Assembly (NCBI RefSeq): GCF_000708205.1 | Contig: NW_014575563.1 | Location: forward strand, 1,481,361-1,545,360 | Direction: 5' to 3' | DNA length: 64,000 nucleotides | From: Mixia osmundae IAM 14324 | Lineage: Eukaryota > Basidiomycota > Mixiomycetes > Mixiales > Mixiaceae | Shown: in pieces, positions 23,279 through 33,421 of the stretch | How the letters are laid out: every line of letters begins with the position of its first letter | Position numbering within the stretch: the first letter of the stretch is position 1 | Translations under genes and position numbers: made by a program | Notes under the pieces: model-generated | What the model was told of the DNA's origin: nothing | The model's database searches: none | The model's input: the letters and a program-made list of their open reading frames with translations, nothing else

Positions 23279-24597
23279 ATGGACCGCGACAGCTCGGCCA
23301 AGACGAGCGAGTCGGGGTCCTCCTCGCCCGATCGTAGCCCTGAGACAAGCTTCATCACAGCCAGCCACCGTCCCTTCTCTCGCTCGGCACTCCGACATGG
23401 CTCAGTCAGTCAGCTTGGCCCAATACTTCATCTGCAGCAGCGTATGGCCTCGCCCAAGCCTCTCCGGAGTCCTTTGCCCTCTCCACCTCCTGTGAAGCAT
23501 CCTTGGGATCATCTCGATACTTCGGAGAGTCAGCGAATCCACGACTGCGCGGCGCAACTCGACAAGGAGCTCAGCAAAGTGGAATCTGAATGGACCGCCA
23601 ACAGAGTGGACTCGGCCATGCTGGTCAGGCTCAAAGCATTCGTCAGGAGCGCTCAGGATTTTGTTGCTATCGTCCCGTCTGCTCTCCTCGACGATGAAGA
23701 GGACGACGCTGTAGATTTGACGAGTCCGATCGCGCGTCAAATGGCTCATATCGCGCTCGCTACCGCCAGTCGGCCTAGAGTACACAGCGAGATAAAGCGT
23801 TCAGCTTCTGCCTCGAAAGTTCCCCAAGCAGAGCGAGTGCAAACCAGGCGATATGTAACGCGCAATACGGGCATCAGCTTGCTCGAGAGCTGTGCCAGAT
23901 TGGCCCCATCGCCCGTACCTACGCCCGGCGGCAGTCCAATCAGTCCTCTATCTTGCGGCTCGTCATCTGTCATCTTGCCGATCACAGAGGACGTTGAGCA
24001 GATCAGAGCAAGATTGAAAGATTACCTTGCATTGATCTCTGATCTGCTTGCGGACTGCAAAGCATCTGGCGACGCCCACGCCATGGACGACGCAGCGGCG
24101 CTTCAGCCCAAGATAGCTCTCGTACTCGCAGCATGGACTGACGACCAAAGTCCAGCGAGTGAGTCAGTCTGCTGTATTTTAATATCCGTCTGACGCTTGC
24201 GCCAGATCGAATCGCCACAGCACTGCGTGTCTTGCTCGCTCACCGTGCAGAGCTCCAGGCCTGCGACAACATTGCCATCTTGATCATAGCAGCGCAAGGA
24301 CAGATTCTGTGTGAAGCGTTCAACACAACGCTCAGATTGAGAAAGGCGACCAACTGGGGTCATATCACGACCTGGTGGCGCATTGCAGCCGACACGCACG
24401 CCGGTTCGACTTCATACAGACGAGCCGAAAATCTGAAGATCTTCATTTCGGCCGTTCGCAGACGGTACAGACTAGAGCTTGGCGACATCGATGTGCAGAA
24501 ATTGGCGAAGCAGCAAGACGACTGGCTCGCTAGCTTGCAAGATCTGCTACAAGCTTGGCTAGATGCCGCGATTATGCAATTGCAATGCTCAGCTTAG
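23279..24597 (+). CDS. Ser/Pro-rich protein of unknown function
   Basis: Two exons are joined by a short intron (donor GTGAGT near 24160, giving SPA|NRIATALRVLL). The N-terminal 90 residues are Ser/Pro-rich. A helical part follows (CAAQLDKELSKVESEWTANR, LVRLKAFVRSAQDFVAIV) with an acidic patch, then a second helical half (VEQIRARLKDYLALISDLLA, YRRAENLKIFISAVRRRYR, QDDWLASLQDLLQAWLDA). I do not recognise a family. No transmembrane segment or signal peptide is seen. Its stop overlaps the stop of the convergent PPR gene. The ATG at 23279 is chosen because in-frame sequence further upstream overlaps the HUT1 promoter. Confidence 0.65.
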
Positions 24598-26787
24598 ACT
24601 ACAGCTCGCGTTGACCTGAGCATACGCTCGTATGCTCGTTGAATACGTGCCCCAGTTTCCACGGTCCTCCTGAGGAGGGCGACGCCGCGCGGTCGCTCAT
24701 CCTCGATAAGTCTGAGTCTCAGCAGTTCTAGGTCCTCGAATGCGAGGATGGGTGGCATCTGTTGCGTGCGCTTGAATGTCTCTTCGTCAAGATACATCTT
24801 GATGAAGGTGCGAAGGCTCGAGATGGCCGCATCCAGTCTGACATCCCTTGCTTCGCTGTCTATCTTGCCGCGCCACATCTCGACGATGATAGCATTGGGT
24901 GCAGGCGAGCGACCCATAGCCAGCTCGTCAGAGCAATGCTGTTGCCATTCGTTGAAGATGCGCGTGGCCTGGTTAGCACAGAGGGCGCGGTCTCTACCTG
25001 TCCTGCACCTGGCCATGATCGTCGTATACGTCCTGTGGGTCTTCCGCACACCGAGATCGTCGAAAAGCTCATCGAATACTCGTAGCGCAGTGGTGAACCG
25101 CGAGTGATAGACATGAACAGCCAGCAGTGCATTGAGCACGCTTGCTCGGATATCGTTGTGCAGATCGTCCGCCATGCGTAGACTTGTGCTCTGTGTGGCC
25201 AGGCCTGCGCTTTCTGACGATCGCGGGCGGTCTTCGTACTTGGCTAGGGACAAGATGTGACCAAACTGCCCGAGGGTCTGCTGTACGAGTCCGTGGGCTT
25301 CTTCGATGACATCGTATGAGCTCCTGGGCAGCGGACCGGGAAAATCGAGCTCCCTCGCAATATCGACGTGAGCGCTGGGCTGGCCTCCCTTGAGACCCGG
25401 CGCGCGTCGGTCCGGCGGCCGGTAGGTAGCATAAGTCTTGAGGAGCGTGCTGAGCGTATACTGATCCGGCGTCAGACTGGTATCGCCAGCTTGTGCACCT
25501 TGCATCATACGCAAGAAGATCCACCTTGCTCTGGCCAAATCTTTGTGCTTCGTCGTGCCTTGCAGCAAGGCTTCGTATGTCAGTCGATCTGGTGCCAGGC
25601 CGAGACTGAGCATCTCGCGCATGAGACGGAGACCTTCGTAGTACCATTTCTGGGGTCCTTCTTTGACACAGGCGAGGATAGCGCAAGCGTAAGTTGCTCG
25701 TGTGGGCGCAATGGACAATTCTTGCATCTCAATGAGCAGATCGAGCGCGCGCTCAGGTTCAGACGTTTTTGTCAGCGAGCAGGCGTAGATCGCCAGATTG
25801 AAGAGTCGCGCATCTGGTACAGGGTGAGCAAGCAGTCGTGCGGTCTGAAACTCTGACTCGATCGTTGCTGCAGCACCTGCAGACGAAGGCGAGAAGAGGA
25901 CGGATTGGATTGCTAGAGCATACTGACGCAGGGTCGGTGTGACTTTCTGTGCCTCGAGTGCGCGCAGCACAGCAAAAGACGACAGGCTCGCTGGAGAGTC
26001 TGCTTGGCGTGAGCCCATCAAGCTGGCGAGGAGAAAGTCGAGCGTTCTATCAGACGGGATCATTTTCTGCTTCTGGATCGCCAGGAGGGCCATGTCGTGT
26101 GCCGTTCTGAGCGTCTGCGAGTCTTTTGCGCGGCTTGGCTGACGCAGGAGAGCGTCCAGAGCAGCGTCGAGATGGCCAGGGAGGATCATGTGCCAGTCGA
26201 TGTGCGAGCCCAGCATGCTGAGTAAGCGCCCTGGCTGCTTGCTTGCTCCAAGTGCCAGTTTGTAGAGACTTGCGCTCTGTTCGAGCGCCGACCCGGAAAG
26301 CTTGCCGTCTGACGAAAGCGCTACATCGTCTGCTGACGCCAATATCGCTCGCGTTGTCTCGTCTGCAGGAGTCGGTGCAGGTTCGAACTGATCCAGCGTG
26401 GGCAGTGAGAGCGGGCTGTCATCTGGCAGGAGGCCGCTGAACGGTCTGGAGCCGTGCAAGTAGCTATGAACGCCATTAAGCGTTTGCAGCTCTCGCTCGC
26501 GTTGTGAAGTCGAGCGGGCGGGCCGAGAGAGCGTCGTACGATCATTGGACGGTCCTGCTCGATTGTTGAGATGGTCGTCTGGATGGACAGACACTGCTTT
26601 GGCCCGCGCGGGGCGAGCAGCATGAACTTGACGCCGGCTCAAGGTGATGATACTGGCGGAGCGTGCAGTGTACCGTGCTAGCGTTGATGCCGGACCTGCG
26701 AACGCAGTCGTCAGATCGTAAGCCAAAGAGCAAAACCATCGATGTACATGCAAGGCCAAACACGACTCGCAAAGCTTGCAGAGCCAT
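24594..26787 (-). CDS. Mitochondrial pentatricopeptide repeat (PPR) protein
   Basis: This 713-residue protein has PPR-type helical repeats, for example ARLFNLAIYACSLTKTSEPE then LIEMQELSIAPTRATYACAI, GLRLMREMLSLGLAPDRLTY, and ALRVFDELFDDLGVRKTHRT. Such proteins bind mitochondrial transcripts for processing, stability or translation. The long open frame has no in-frame ATG near its 5' end. The start is instead an ATG at 26787 in a 40-nt exon (MALQALRVVFGLA) joined by a 52-nt intron (26696-26747) to CPASTLARYTARSASIITLS. The result is an Arg/Ser-rich mitochondrial presequence, and both exons close in frame. A CCM1-like or other fungal PPR identity is possible but not settled. Confidence 0.82.
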
Positions 26788-27183
26788 GCTGCACCGAGCA
26801 ACCGGCCCCGGCCCAGACTCACTCTCGCGTCTGGTGAAATTCAAAGAGGAGAAGGAGATGCGGTTGTTGGCCGTCGGCTGAATGCAAGATGGGTCGAAGA
26901 AGGTCACTGCTCAATGCTCCAGATGATCGTCTGATGCAGTCATTCAAGCTATGTCAGGGCTAGGTCTATGCAGGCAGGGACTCGTCCGCGGCTCGCACAA
27001 GGGCAGAAAGCGCGCCTTGTGACGCCGGGGTCAGGTCTCAGATCTTGATGAGCGGCCTGATGCAATCCTACCGGTCGTGCTGCAGAGTGTGCGTGACAAC
27101 AGTGGTGCATCATGGAGCGCTCTGGAACGCGCAATGCTGAGCGCGTACGAGTGCACTGTAGTATCGTGGCTTCTGCTGGCTCG
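26788..27183. other. Intergenic region upstream of the PPR gene
   Basis: No gene is recognised. It should hold the PPR promoter and the 3' flank of the small unknown gene. Short open frames on both strands have no family features. Confidence 0.4.
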
Positions 27184-27705
27184 CTACCGTTTGCTTCTTT
27201 GCTTCAGTGAGAGCACGTCGACATGCTTGACGCCTTCGATAGATCGTATCGCCTCGATGAGCGGTTCTACTTCGGGCTGCAACCCTTGAGCGGATGGAAC
27301 AGGCACGCCGAATATGTTCTCATCTCTGAGCTCGCCCACGGGTCCGATGTGCTTGAGGGCGAGAAAGATAGGATCCGCATTGTCTGCAGACTGGACTCCC
27401 CGTCAGCCGGGCAGACTCGGCAAAGAGCAGATCGACGACGAGCCTCCTCTGTGGATCTTGTTGATGATCTGTGATGGCTGAAGCTCGGTCTCGACGGAGA
27501 GGTAGGTCGTGTAGTCGTAGTCCAGTCCGCCTGGTCTGTAGCCTTGGTTGATCACGATCGCCTCGTCCTCTTGGCCCATCTCTGCTGGCTGTCGATGACG
27601 CCGTGCAGAAGACGCGCGCAAAACTTTCGTCGCCTCCTCCTCCGTGCGCCAACCAATCGAGACTCGCGAAAGCGCCACAAGCTCGACAGAGAGCAGCTCG
27701 ATCAT
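27184..27705 (-). CDS. Small protein of unknown function, spliced model incomplete
   Basis: Two protein-like segments lie in tandem on the minus strand. The upstream one contains EEEATKVLRASSA and EDEAIVINQGYRPGGLDYDY followed by TTYLSVETELQPSQIINKIH. The downstream one reads NADPIFLALKHIGPVGELRD, ENIFGVPVPSAQGLQPEVEP, IEGVKHVDVLSLKQRSKR and stops at 27184. The last part has a beta-alpha-beta look. The joint is unsolved: the only in-frame GT-AG intron I find between them is 33 nt, shorter than others here. A start at 27705 (MIELLSVELVAL) is assumed. Upstream in-frame sequence reaches 27804 and overlaps the start of the NADH dehydrogenase gene. I do not know the family. Confidence 0.5.
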
Positions 27706-27802
27706 TCCAAGCGACTGACATTGCCTCACGCAGAGCATCTGTGCGCGTACGAGGACGAGCAGCGAGCTTGCGAAAGAGCCAGAAACACTCGTTGGGCTTA
27801 TC

Positions 27803-29934
27803 ATGTCGCTCGCTCGAGTCGGTCTGCGTCAGCTGCCCGGTAGAGGTACACTCCTCCTAGATGTTCAGGGCCATGAACTGACTCACACGCCTGCCTAGGA
27901 CACTGTCTGGCGCTCAGTCACGCCAGGCTGCTGCTCCAAAGACCAGCACGATCTAGGATAGCGCCCTTTTCGACTCTGCCGCCGCTGAGAGATGTGCGAA
28001 CGACGACGAGCCCGCCCGATCCTTCTACCAAACCTGCTCCCTCTTCTGCCGGCTCGCCCTCATCGTCCAGGCCAGGCCCGGGACAAGCAGCCACGGTGGG
28101 CCGAGACGGCGCGAGAGAGTCCTCCCTGAACGATCCTGTCACTTCTGTCTATGCCGGCTCGGGTAGCCCATCCGGCACACAGCAGGCTGTCGACGCGACT
28201 GTTGCCGCTTCCGATGGCGTCACCATCGGGGGCGGTTCATCGAGCAAAGCAGACGTTTCCGGCATCCCACCTGCGCCTGCTGCGCCTGCCGCAACGGCTT
28301 CCAACGCAACCGGCGGGTCTTCTGGCGGCAAGAGGAAGGATTCTTGGTCTCGCAAATGGGTCAAGCGGTTTGCGAGAACGATCCTCTTTGTCGTCGTCAC
28401 TACGTCCGGTTACATCGTCTACTGTGAGCTCCTCTGCTCTGTGAGTCGAGAGATGCAGAGTCTGATGGGCAGAGCAGCCGCATACGTAGAGAGTCATCCT
28501 CCCGACCAAGCGCCTCATGATCCTTCGAAGAAGAACCTCGTCATTCTCGGAAACGGTTGGGCCGCCACCTCTCTCCTCAAGAATCTCGACAACGAAGGCT
28601 ACAACGTCACCGTCATCTCACCTCGAAATTACTTCTGCTTCACGCCTCTCCTACCTTCCGTCACAGTGGGTACTCTGGAGTCTCGTTCGATCATGGAACC
28701 GACCCGATTCATCACTCGCCACAAGGCCCGCCATGTCGAATGCTATGAAGGCGAAGCCCAAGAAGTTGATCCCGTCAACAAAACCGTCACGTTCACCGAT
28801 ACATCAGAGATCAAGGGCGCTACTTCCGAAACAACCTTGCCATACGATTACCTCGTCTACGCCGTCGGAGCAGAGAACAATACCTTTGGCATTCCGGGCG
28901 TGAAGGAACACGCTTGTTTCCTCAAGGAGATCTGGGATGCAGAGAAAGTTCGAAAGACCGTCATGGACTGTGTCGAGACTGCGACCTTCAAAGGGCAATC
29001 GAACGAGGAGATTGATCGATTACTCCATATGGTCGTAGTAGGAGGTGGACCAACAGGTGTCGAACTCGCCGGCGAGCTGCACGACTTCCTCGCAGAAGAC
29101 CTGGCCAACTGGTACCCGGAGATTGCAGGACGAGTTCGGATCACGCTCGTCGAGGCTCTGCCCAACGTCTTGCCTATGTTCTCGAAGCAGCTCATCGAAT
29201 ACACAACGTCTACGTTCAAGGAGAACAAGATCGATGTGCTCACACGGACGATGGTCAAAGAAGTCCAAGACAAGGTCATCGTTGCCCAGGGTGAAGACAA
29301 GAAGCTGCATGAGATCCCGTATGGCATGCTCGTCTGGGCAACGGGCAATACTTCCCGACCGGTCACGCGCAAGCTGATGGCGAGCATCGGTGAAGCACAA
29401 GCCAACAAGCGCGGCCTACAAGTCAACGACCGACTCGAGCTTGCCGGAGCAAAGGATATATGGGCCCTAGGTGACGCGACCGCGACGGCTTATGCTCCAA
29501 CTGCGCAAGCAGCCTCACAGCAAGGACAATATCTCGCGCGATGCTTCTCTCAGATGTACAAGAAGGAGAAGCTCGAAGCAGCGCTCGACTCTGCTCGCGC
29601 ACACAAAGACCAAGACACAGAGTAGGCGGTCTTGTCTGCATTCACGATTGAAGCTGATGACCGATACAGGGGCATCATGAAGCAACTGCGCAGGGTGACC
29701 AACGTCAAGTCGTTCAGCTACTCTCACCAAGGTTCTCTGGCTTACATCGGCAGCGACAAAGCGATTGCCGATCTACCTTTCCTCAATGGCAACGTCGCAA
29801 CCGGCGGTGTGGCAACGATGCTCTTCTGGCGTTCGGCCTACGTTTCTACGCTCTTCTCGCTGAGGAATCGTGCTCTGGTCGTGCTCGACTGGGCAAAGGT
29901 CAAGATCTTCCGCAGAGACATCTCGAGAGTATGA
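27803..29934 (+). CDS. NDE1: External (type II) NADH dehydrogenase, mitochondrial
   Basis: This 674-residue rotenone-insensitive NADH:ubiquinone oxidoreductase sits on the outer face of the mitochondrial inner membrane. Two Rossmann folds are visible: KKNLVILGNGWAATSLLKNL (FAD) and LHMVVVGGGPTGVELAGEL (NADH). LVWATGNTSRPVT and DIWALGDATATAYAPTAQAA lie near the flavin. A membrane anchor is TILFVVVTTSGYIVYCELL. The start is in a 37-nt exon (MSLARVGLRQLP) joined by a 59-nt intron (27840-27898) to HARLLLQRPARSRIAPFSTL, a typical Arg-rich presequence. The ATG at 27994 misses it. The last intron (29622-29669) removes an in-frame stop and adds the conserved C-terminus. All exons close in frame. No EF-hand is seen. 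Confidence 0.92.
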
Positions 29935-29991
29935 TTCTGTACCGAGCAAACCACATAGACTGCATTCTGCTTGTGTGAATCTCGTGATATC

Positions 29992-30000
29992 CATATAAAT
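29992..30000 (+). promoter_or_regulatory. TATA-like box upstream of FAD synthase
   Basis: CATATAAAT lies about 70 nt upstream of the FAD synthase start codon. It matches TATA-box form and is in a plausible place, but this is by eye only. Confidence 0.35.
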
Positions 30001-30066
30001 CAGCTCTGAGCGATATGACGCGCTTGAGATTATCGGCAGAAGCTCTCTCTCTCGTTTCCACGTCGC

Positions 30067-31053
30067 ATGTTTGGTCTTGCAGAGGCAGCATCTGTCTACA
30101 GGCTGTCGAGACAAGGCACAAGGCTAGGCAAGCAAGTCAGCGAAGCACTGCGCATCCTCACCGAAGCACTCGATACGTATGGGCAAGTCATCGCGCCATC
30201 GAGCCTGAATCACTCTTATTGCTCTTTTGGTGCAGGGATGATCAGATCTCACTCAGTTTCAATGGCGGCAAGGATTGTCAGTATCTTTGTGACCCGTTTC
30301 GAGATACTATGACTGACGCGGAAGGACAGGCACGGTGATCTTGCATCTTTTGGCGGCGGCAGTGTGCATGCGAGCGACAGGCGTCAGAGATCACAAATCA
30401 TTCAAAGAATCCGACCGACTCAATGGTGCACATGCTGCAGCAAGACCGACGAGCATACAGTGTATGTACGTACGATGCGACTCGCCCTTTGATGAAGTCG
30501 AGAGCTTTGTCGAGACTTGTCGTGCGCGATACCAACTCAAGATCGACAAGGTCGCGGCGAGCATGAAGTCTGCTCTGGCGCAGTATCAGAGCAGTCATCC
30601 TGCTGTCAAGGCTATCATTGTCGGAACAAGGAGGGGCGATCCACACGGAGGTCAGTCGCCCTCTGCCTACATACTTTTGCGTGTGCTCACCTATCATGGC
30701 GAAACAGCGTCACTTGATTCGTTCCAGAGCACCGATCCGGATTGGCCGCAGTACATGCGCGTTCATCCGATACTAGACTGGTCTTACGCAGACGTATGGG
30801 CTTGTCTGCGGAGTACAGAGCTCGGCCCAAGCGGAATCGGGTGGTGCTCTCTCTACGACCAAGGGTGCGCCTGCCGCTGCTCCCTCTCGCCTTGTACTCA
30901 CATACACTCAGCTATACATCACTCGGCTCGACGCACAACACATTCCCGAATCCTTGTCTGAAGGCAGGAGAAGGCTATCGACCTGCTTGGGAATTGCAAG
31001 ATGAGTCACAAGAACGAGCCGGCAGGGGCGATCCTTCACCACGCGCATCATGA
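30067..31053 (+). CDS. FAD1: FAD synthase (FMN adenylyltransferase)
   Basis: This enzyme of the PAPS-reductase fold transfers AMP from ATP to FMN to make FAD, in the cytosol and mitochondria. Splicing rebuilds the P-loop region DDQISLSFNGG followed by KDCTVILHLLAA, then IIVGTRRGDPHGASLDSF, STDPDWPQYMRVHPILDWSY, and CSLYDQG|YTSLGSTHNTFP, with GYRPAWELQDESQERAGRG at the end. The GTRR-DP, D-WP--MRVHPI-DW-Y and YDQGYTSLG motifs are diagnostic. Four or five introns are needed. The first intron can be read with donor GTATGG or GCAAGT, and both stay in frame. The gene is convergent with acetate kinase, with 54 nt between stops. Confidence 0.92.
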
Positions 31054-31107
31054 TTCGTCCTTACCGGAAAAGTATTGTTGTCTATGCAGTACCAGTACAT
31101 TGTACGT

Positions 31108-32405
31108 CTAGGCAGACAGAGCATACTTTGCACAGACTTTCTCCTCGTCCGTCAGTACACGCAAGATCTCAATGTCGCCTTTGCTCGAGATCTTCACTAC
31201 CTCCTCGTCACTCGAGCTGGCAGCTTCATTGGACTTACTGTCGATCTGTACGCCCAGGAAGCTGATGCGCTCAACGACCGACGCTCGCAACGAAACTGAC
31301 TTTTCGCCGATGCCGCCCGAAAAGACGATAGCATCCGGTTTGCACCTTAGCCTGACGAGATAGGCACCCAGGTAGCGCATGATGGCTTCTTCAAATACAG
31401 ATACCGCCAGTTTTGCTTGCTTGTCACCCTGATCGGCTTTGGAAGTGATCTCGCCAAAATCGGAAGTACCGCAAAGACCTTGGAAGCCAGCTTGCTTGTT
31501 TAGCAATAGCTCTGCTTTGGTCACTTTCATGCCTTTCGTCTCCTCTATCTGACCAGCCTCTTCTGTGTTGCTGAAGAGATGAAAGACAAGGGAAGGATCG
31601 AGCGAGCCTGATCGTGTGCCGCCTGGTAATCCTTCGAGTGGCGTGAGACCCATTGTCGTATCGACTGATTTGCCCTTTTCTATGCAGCACATGCTCGCGC
31701 CACTACCGAGATGGCATATGATGATGTTCAAGCTAGTCTCTGATCGGTCGAGGTGACGTGCAACATTGGTCAGGATGGACGAGTACGAGAGGCCATGCAT
31801 GCCATAGCGTCGGATGGGTATAGGTGCTTTGACCTGGGGGGGTGGAATAGCATACGTGTAGACTGATTCGGGTATAGACTGATGGAAGAGTGTATCGAAG
31901 CAGAGGACATTCTTTGCCGTGGGCAGATGCTTGAGACAGGCTTTGACCGTCAAGACGGCGTGATGATTATGCAGCGGTGCAAACGTGCTGAGCTCGTCCA
32001 TCAACTTGAGGCCCTCCTGGTGATCTTTCGTCACGACGAGAGGCTTGTCTGAAGTGCCTCCGTGTACGATCCGGTGGGAGATGAGCGCGATATCCTCTTT
32101 ATCGTCCGTTATGCGCAAGTTCTCCTCTTTCTCTCCTTGCACGAGCGCAAGGACGTCCACAAAGACGTCCTCATGACTCTCGCCTGCTATCGGATGTTCG
32201 TACTTTGCCTCCTTGCCTACCACAGCATACTTGAGCTTGGCCGAATCGGTGCCAATGCCAGACGCGGAACCAGAGGCGACGACACTGAGGTCTTTGCGCC
32301 GATAGACTTTGAATTTGAAAGATCTGCCATGATGATGAGCGCTAGCCTGATGTGGGACTACAAAGCTCACGAGCTGCCGCAATTGAGGGCGAGCAAGAGT
32401 GACAT
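31108..32405 (-). CDS. Acetate kinase
   Basis: This 416-residue ASKHA-fold enzyme interconverts acetyl phosphate + ADP and acetate + ATP (or uses pyrophosphate in some eukaryotes). The start ATG at 32405 opens a 35-nt exon. A 47-nt intron (32324-32370) joins it to give LLLALNCGSSSFKFKVY, the family's N-terminal phosphate motif. A longer unspliced frame from 32469 does not contain it. Other landmarks are LISHRIVHGGTSDKPL, NVLCFDTLFHQSIPESVYTY, RRYGMHGLSYSSI, IICHLGSGASMCCI, DTTMGLTPLEGLPGGTRSGS, and IVFSGGIGEKS. In fungi the enzyme usually works with phosphoketolase. That partner is not in this window. A C-terminal insert with SSSDEE precedes the end. Confidence 0.92.
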
Positions 32406-32628
32406 GGCTATCTGTCTGCGAGATCGATGAGGTCATCGAGAGACGCGTCTTTCCTTCGGAATCTATCAATCTACAGATAAGAGGAGCACCGCTGATTGAT
32501 GGCTTGCATCAGTCGCACATGGCTGCGTTCAGCAAGCTTCTCGGGATGACCTTGCATGCATTGCGGGCAAACACGTCACATGACGCGCGCACTCTGGCTT
32601 ACAGAGCGATAGCAGCTCATTTGTAAGC

Positions 32629-33347
32629 TCACGGCAAGATTGTCGCCACAATGCGACGACTGTGCCGGATCAGTTCAGCGCATGTCTGTGCGAGAAGACG
32701 TACGAGTGTGGCAGTCTGCGCCATTCTGCCAGATAGATCCCCTGCCAAGTCCCCAACGCGAGGGACTGTTGTCACCCTCACAGTCAGCAATAATTAGATG
32801 CTAATGTTTTCCCCGACCGACAGAGTTGGTGATCGGGATCGTGATGGAAGATCCCATGAGGCTTGCTTTGGTATGTGATGCACTATCATCCGGACCTGTG
32901 TCTACTATGAGCTAGCTGCATTCCTCGAGCTTAGGAGGTGCGCGCCTTCGTCTGTATGTCGCCACGGTAAGCTTTCTGGCACGATTGTGTCCATCGCCAT
33001 TGTCATGTCTCTACGCACATCGGGATCGTACTGACATCACCATCAACCGAGTCTGGCCCGGTGATGGCTCGACGGACATTTTCATTCAGACTGAGTGATG
33101 CGCTAGTATGGAGTATGTGTAGATGGAGAATGCCAATCTGTGCACCGTGCGATAGATGAGCTGCAATAGAGAAGGTGTTCAAGGCAGTCGCACTGGCGTC
33201 TTTTGGAGGCCTTCGCGGATCTCAGACATCACTTCGCTCGTGACCAAGTGACAGCTGCTTGCGGATGATCAGGATGGAATGGAAAGCGAGCCTCTGAGCT
33301 TGCCCTAAGCTGCGCTTGCCCAGAGTGAAGGTCTTTTGCCAAGGCAT
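32629..33347 (-). CDS. YjbQ/UPF0047 family protein (secondary thiamine-phosphate synthase-like)
   Basis: Seven small exons (33347-33304, 33254-33194, 33137-33078, 33030-32946, 32895-32822, 32765-32704, 32659-32629) sum to 417 nt and give 138 residues, the usual length of this family. No exon is long enough to stand out alone. Motifs in order: MPWQKTFTLGKRSLG|CHLVTSEVM, GILHLHILHTSASLSLNEN|YDPDVRRDM, WRHTDEG|PDDSASHTKASLMG, SITIPITNS|SLALGTWQGI, then YLAEWRR and RRIVATILP. The pattern HTSA-L-LNEN, DP-VR-DM, KASL-G and LGTWQGI is diagnostic. Introns 1 (33255-33303) and 4 (32896-32945) begin with GC; no GT lies between the start codon and the first acceptor. The family has weak thiamine-phosphate synthase activity in bacteria, and its role in fungi is unclear. 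Confidence 0.85.
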
Positions 33348-33421
33348 CTTGATAAATTGATCCAATCGCGTTCGAACGCGCAGAAGGAGTGACAAGGCTC
33401 GAGTGACGTAGCTTCCTCCAC

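Noticed and set aside
22014-23348. 444-codon unspliced start of the HUT1 frame from 23348
   Set aside because: The extra N-terminus is Arg/Ser/Cys-rich and lacks the conserved first helix. Splicing from the ATG at 23200 restores it and closes in frame.
24594-26822. Unspliced PPR reading starting at 26822
   Set aside because: The first codon there is GTG, not ATG. A spliced start at 26787 gives a good mitochondrial presequence.
30179-30237. GC-AG intron as first intron of FAD synthase
   Set aside because: A GTATGG donor a few bases upstream also keeps the frame, so a GC donor is not required.
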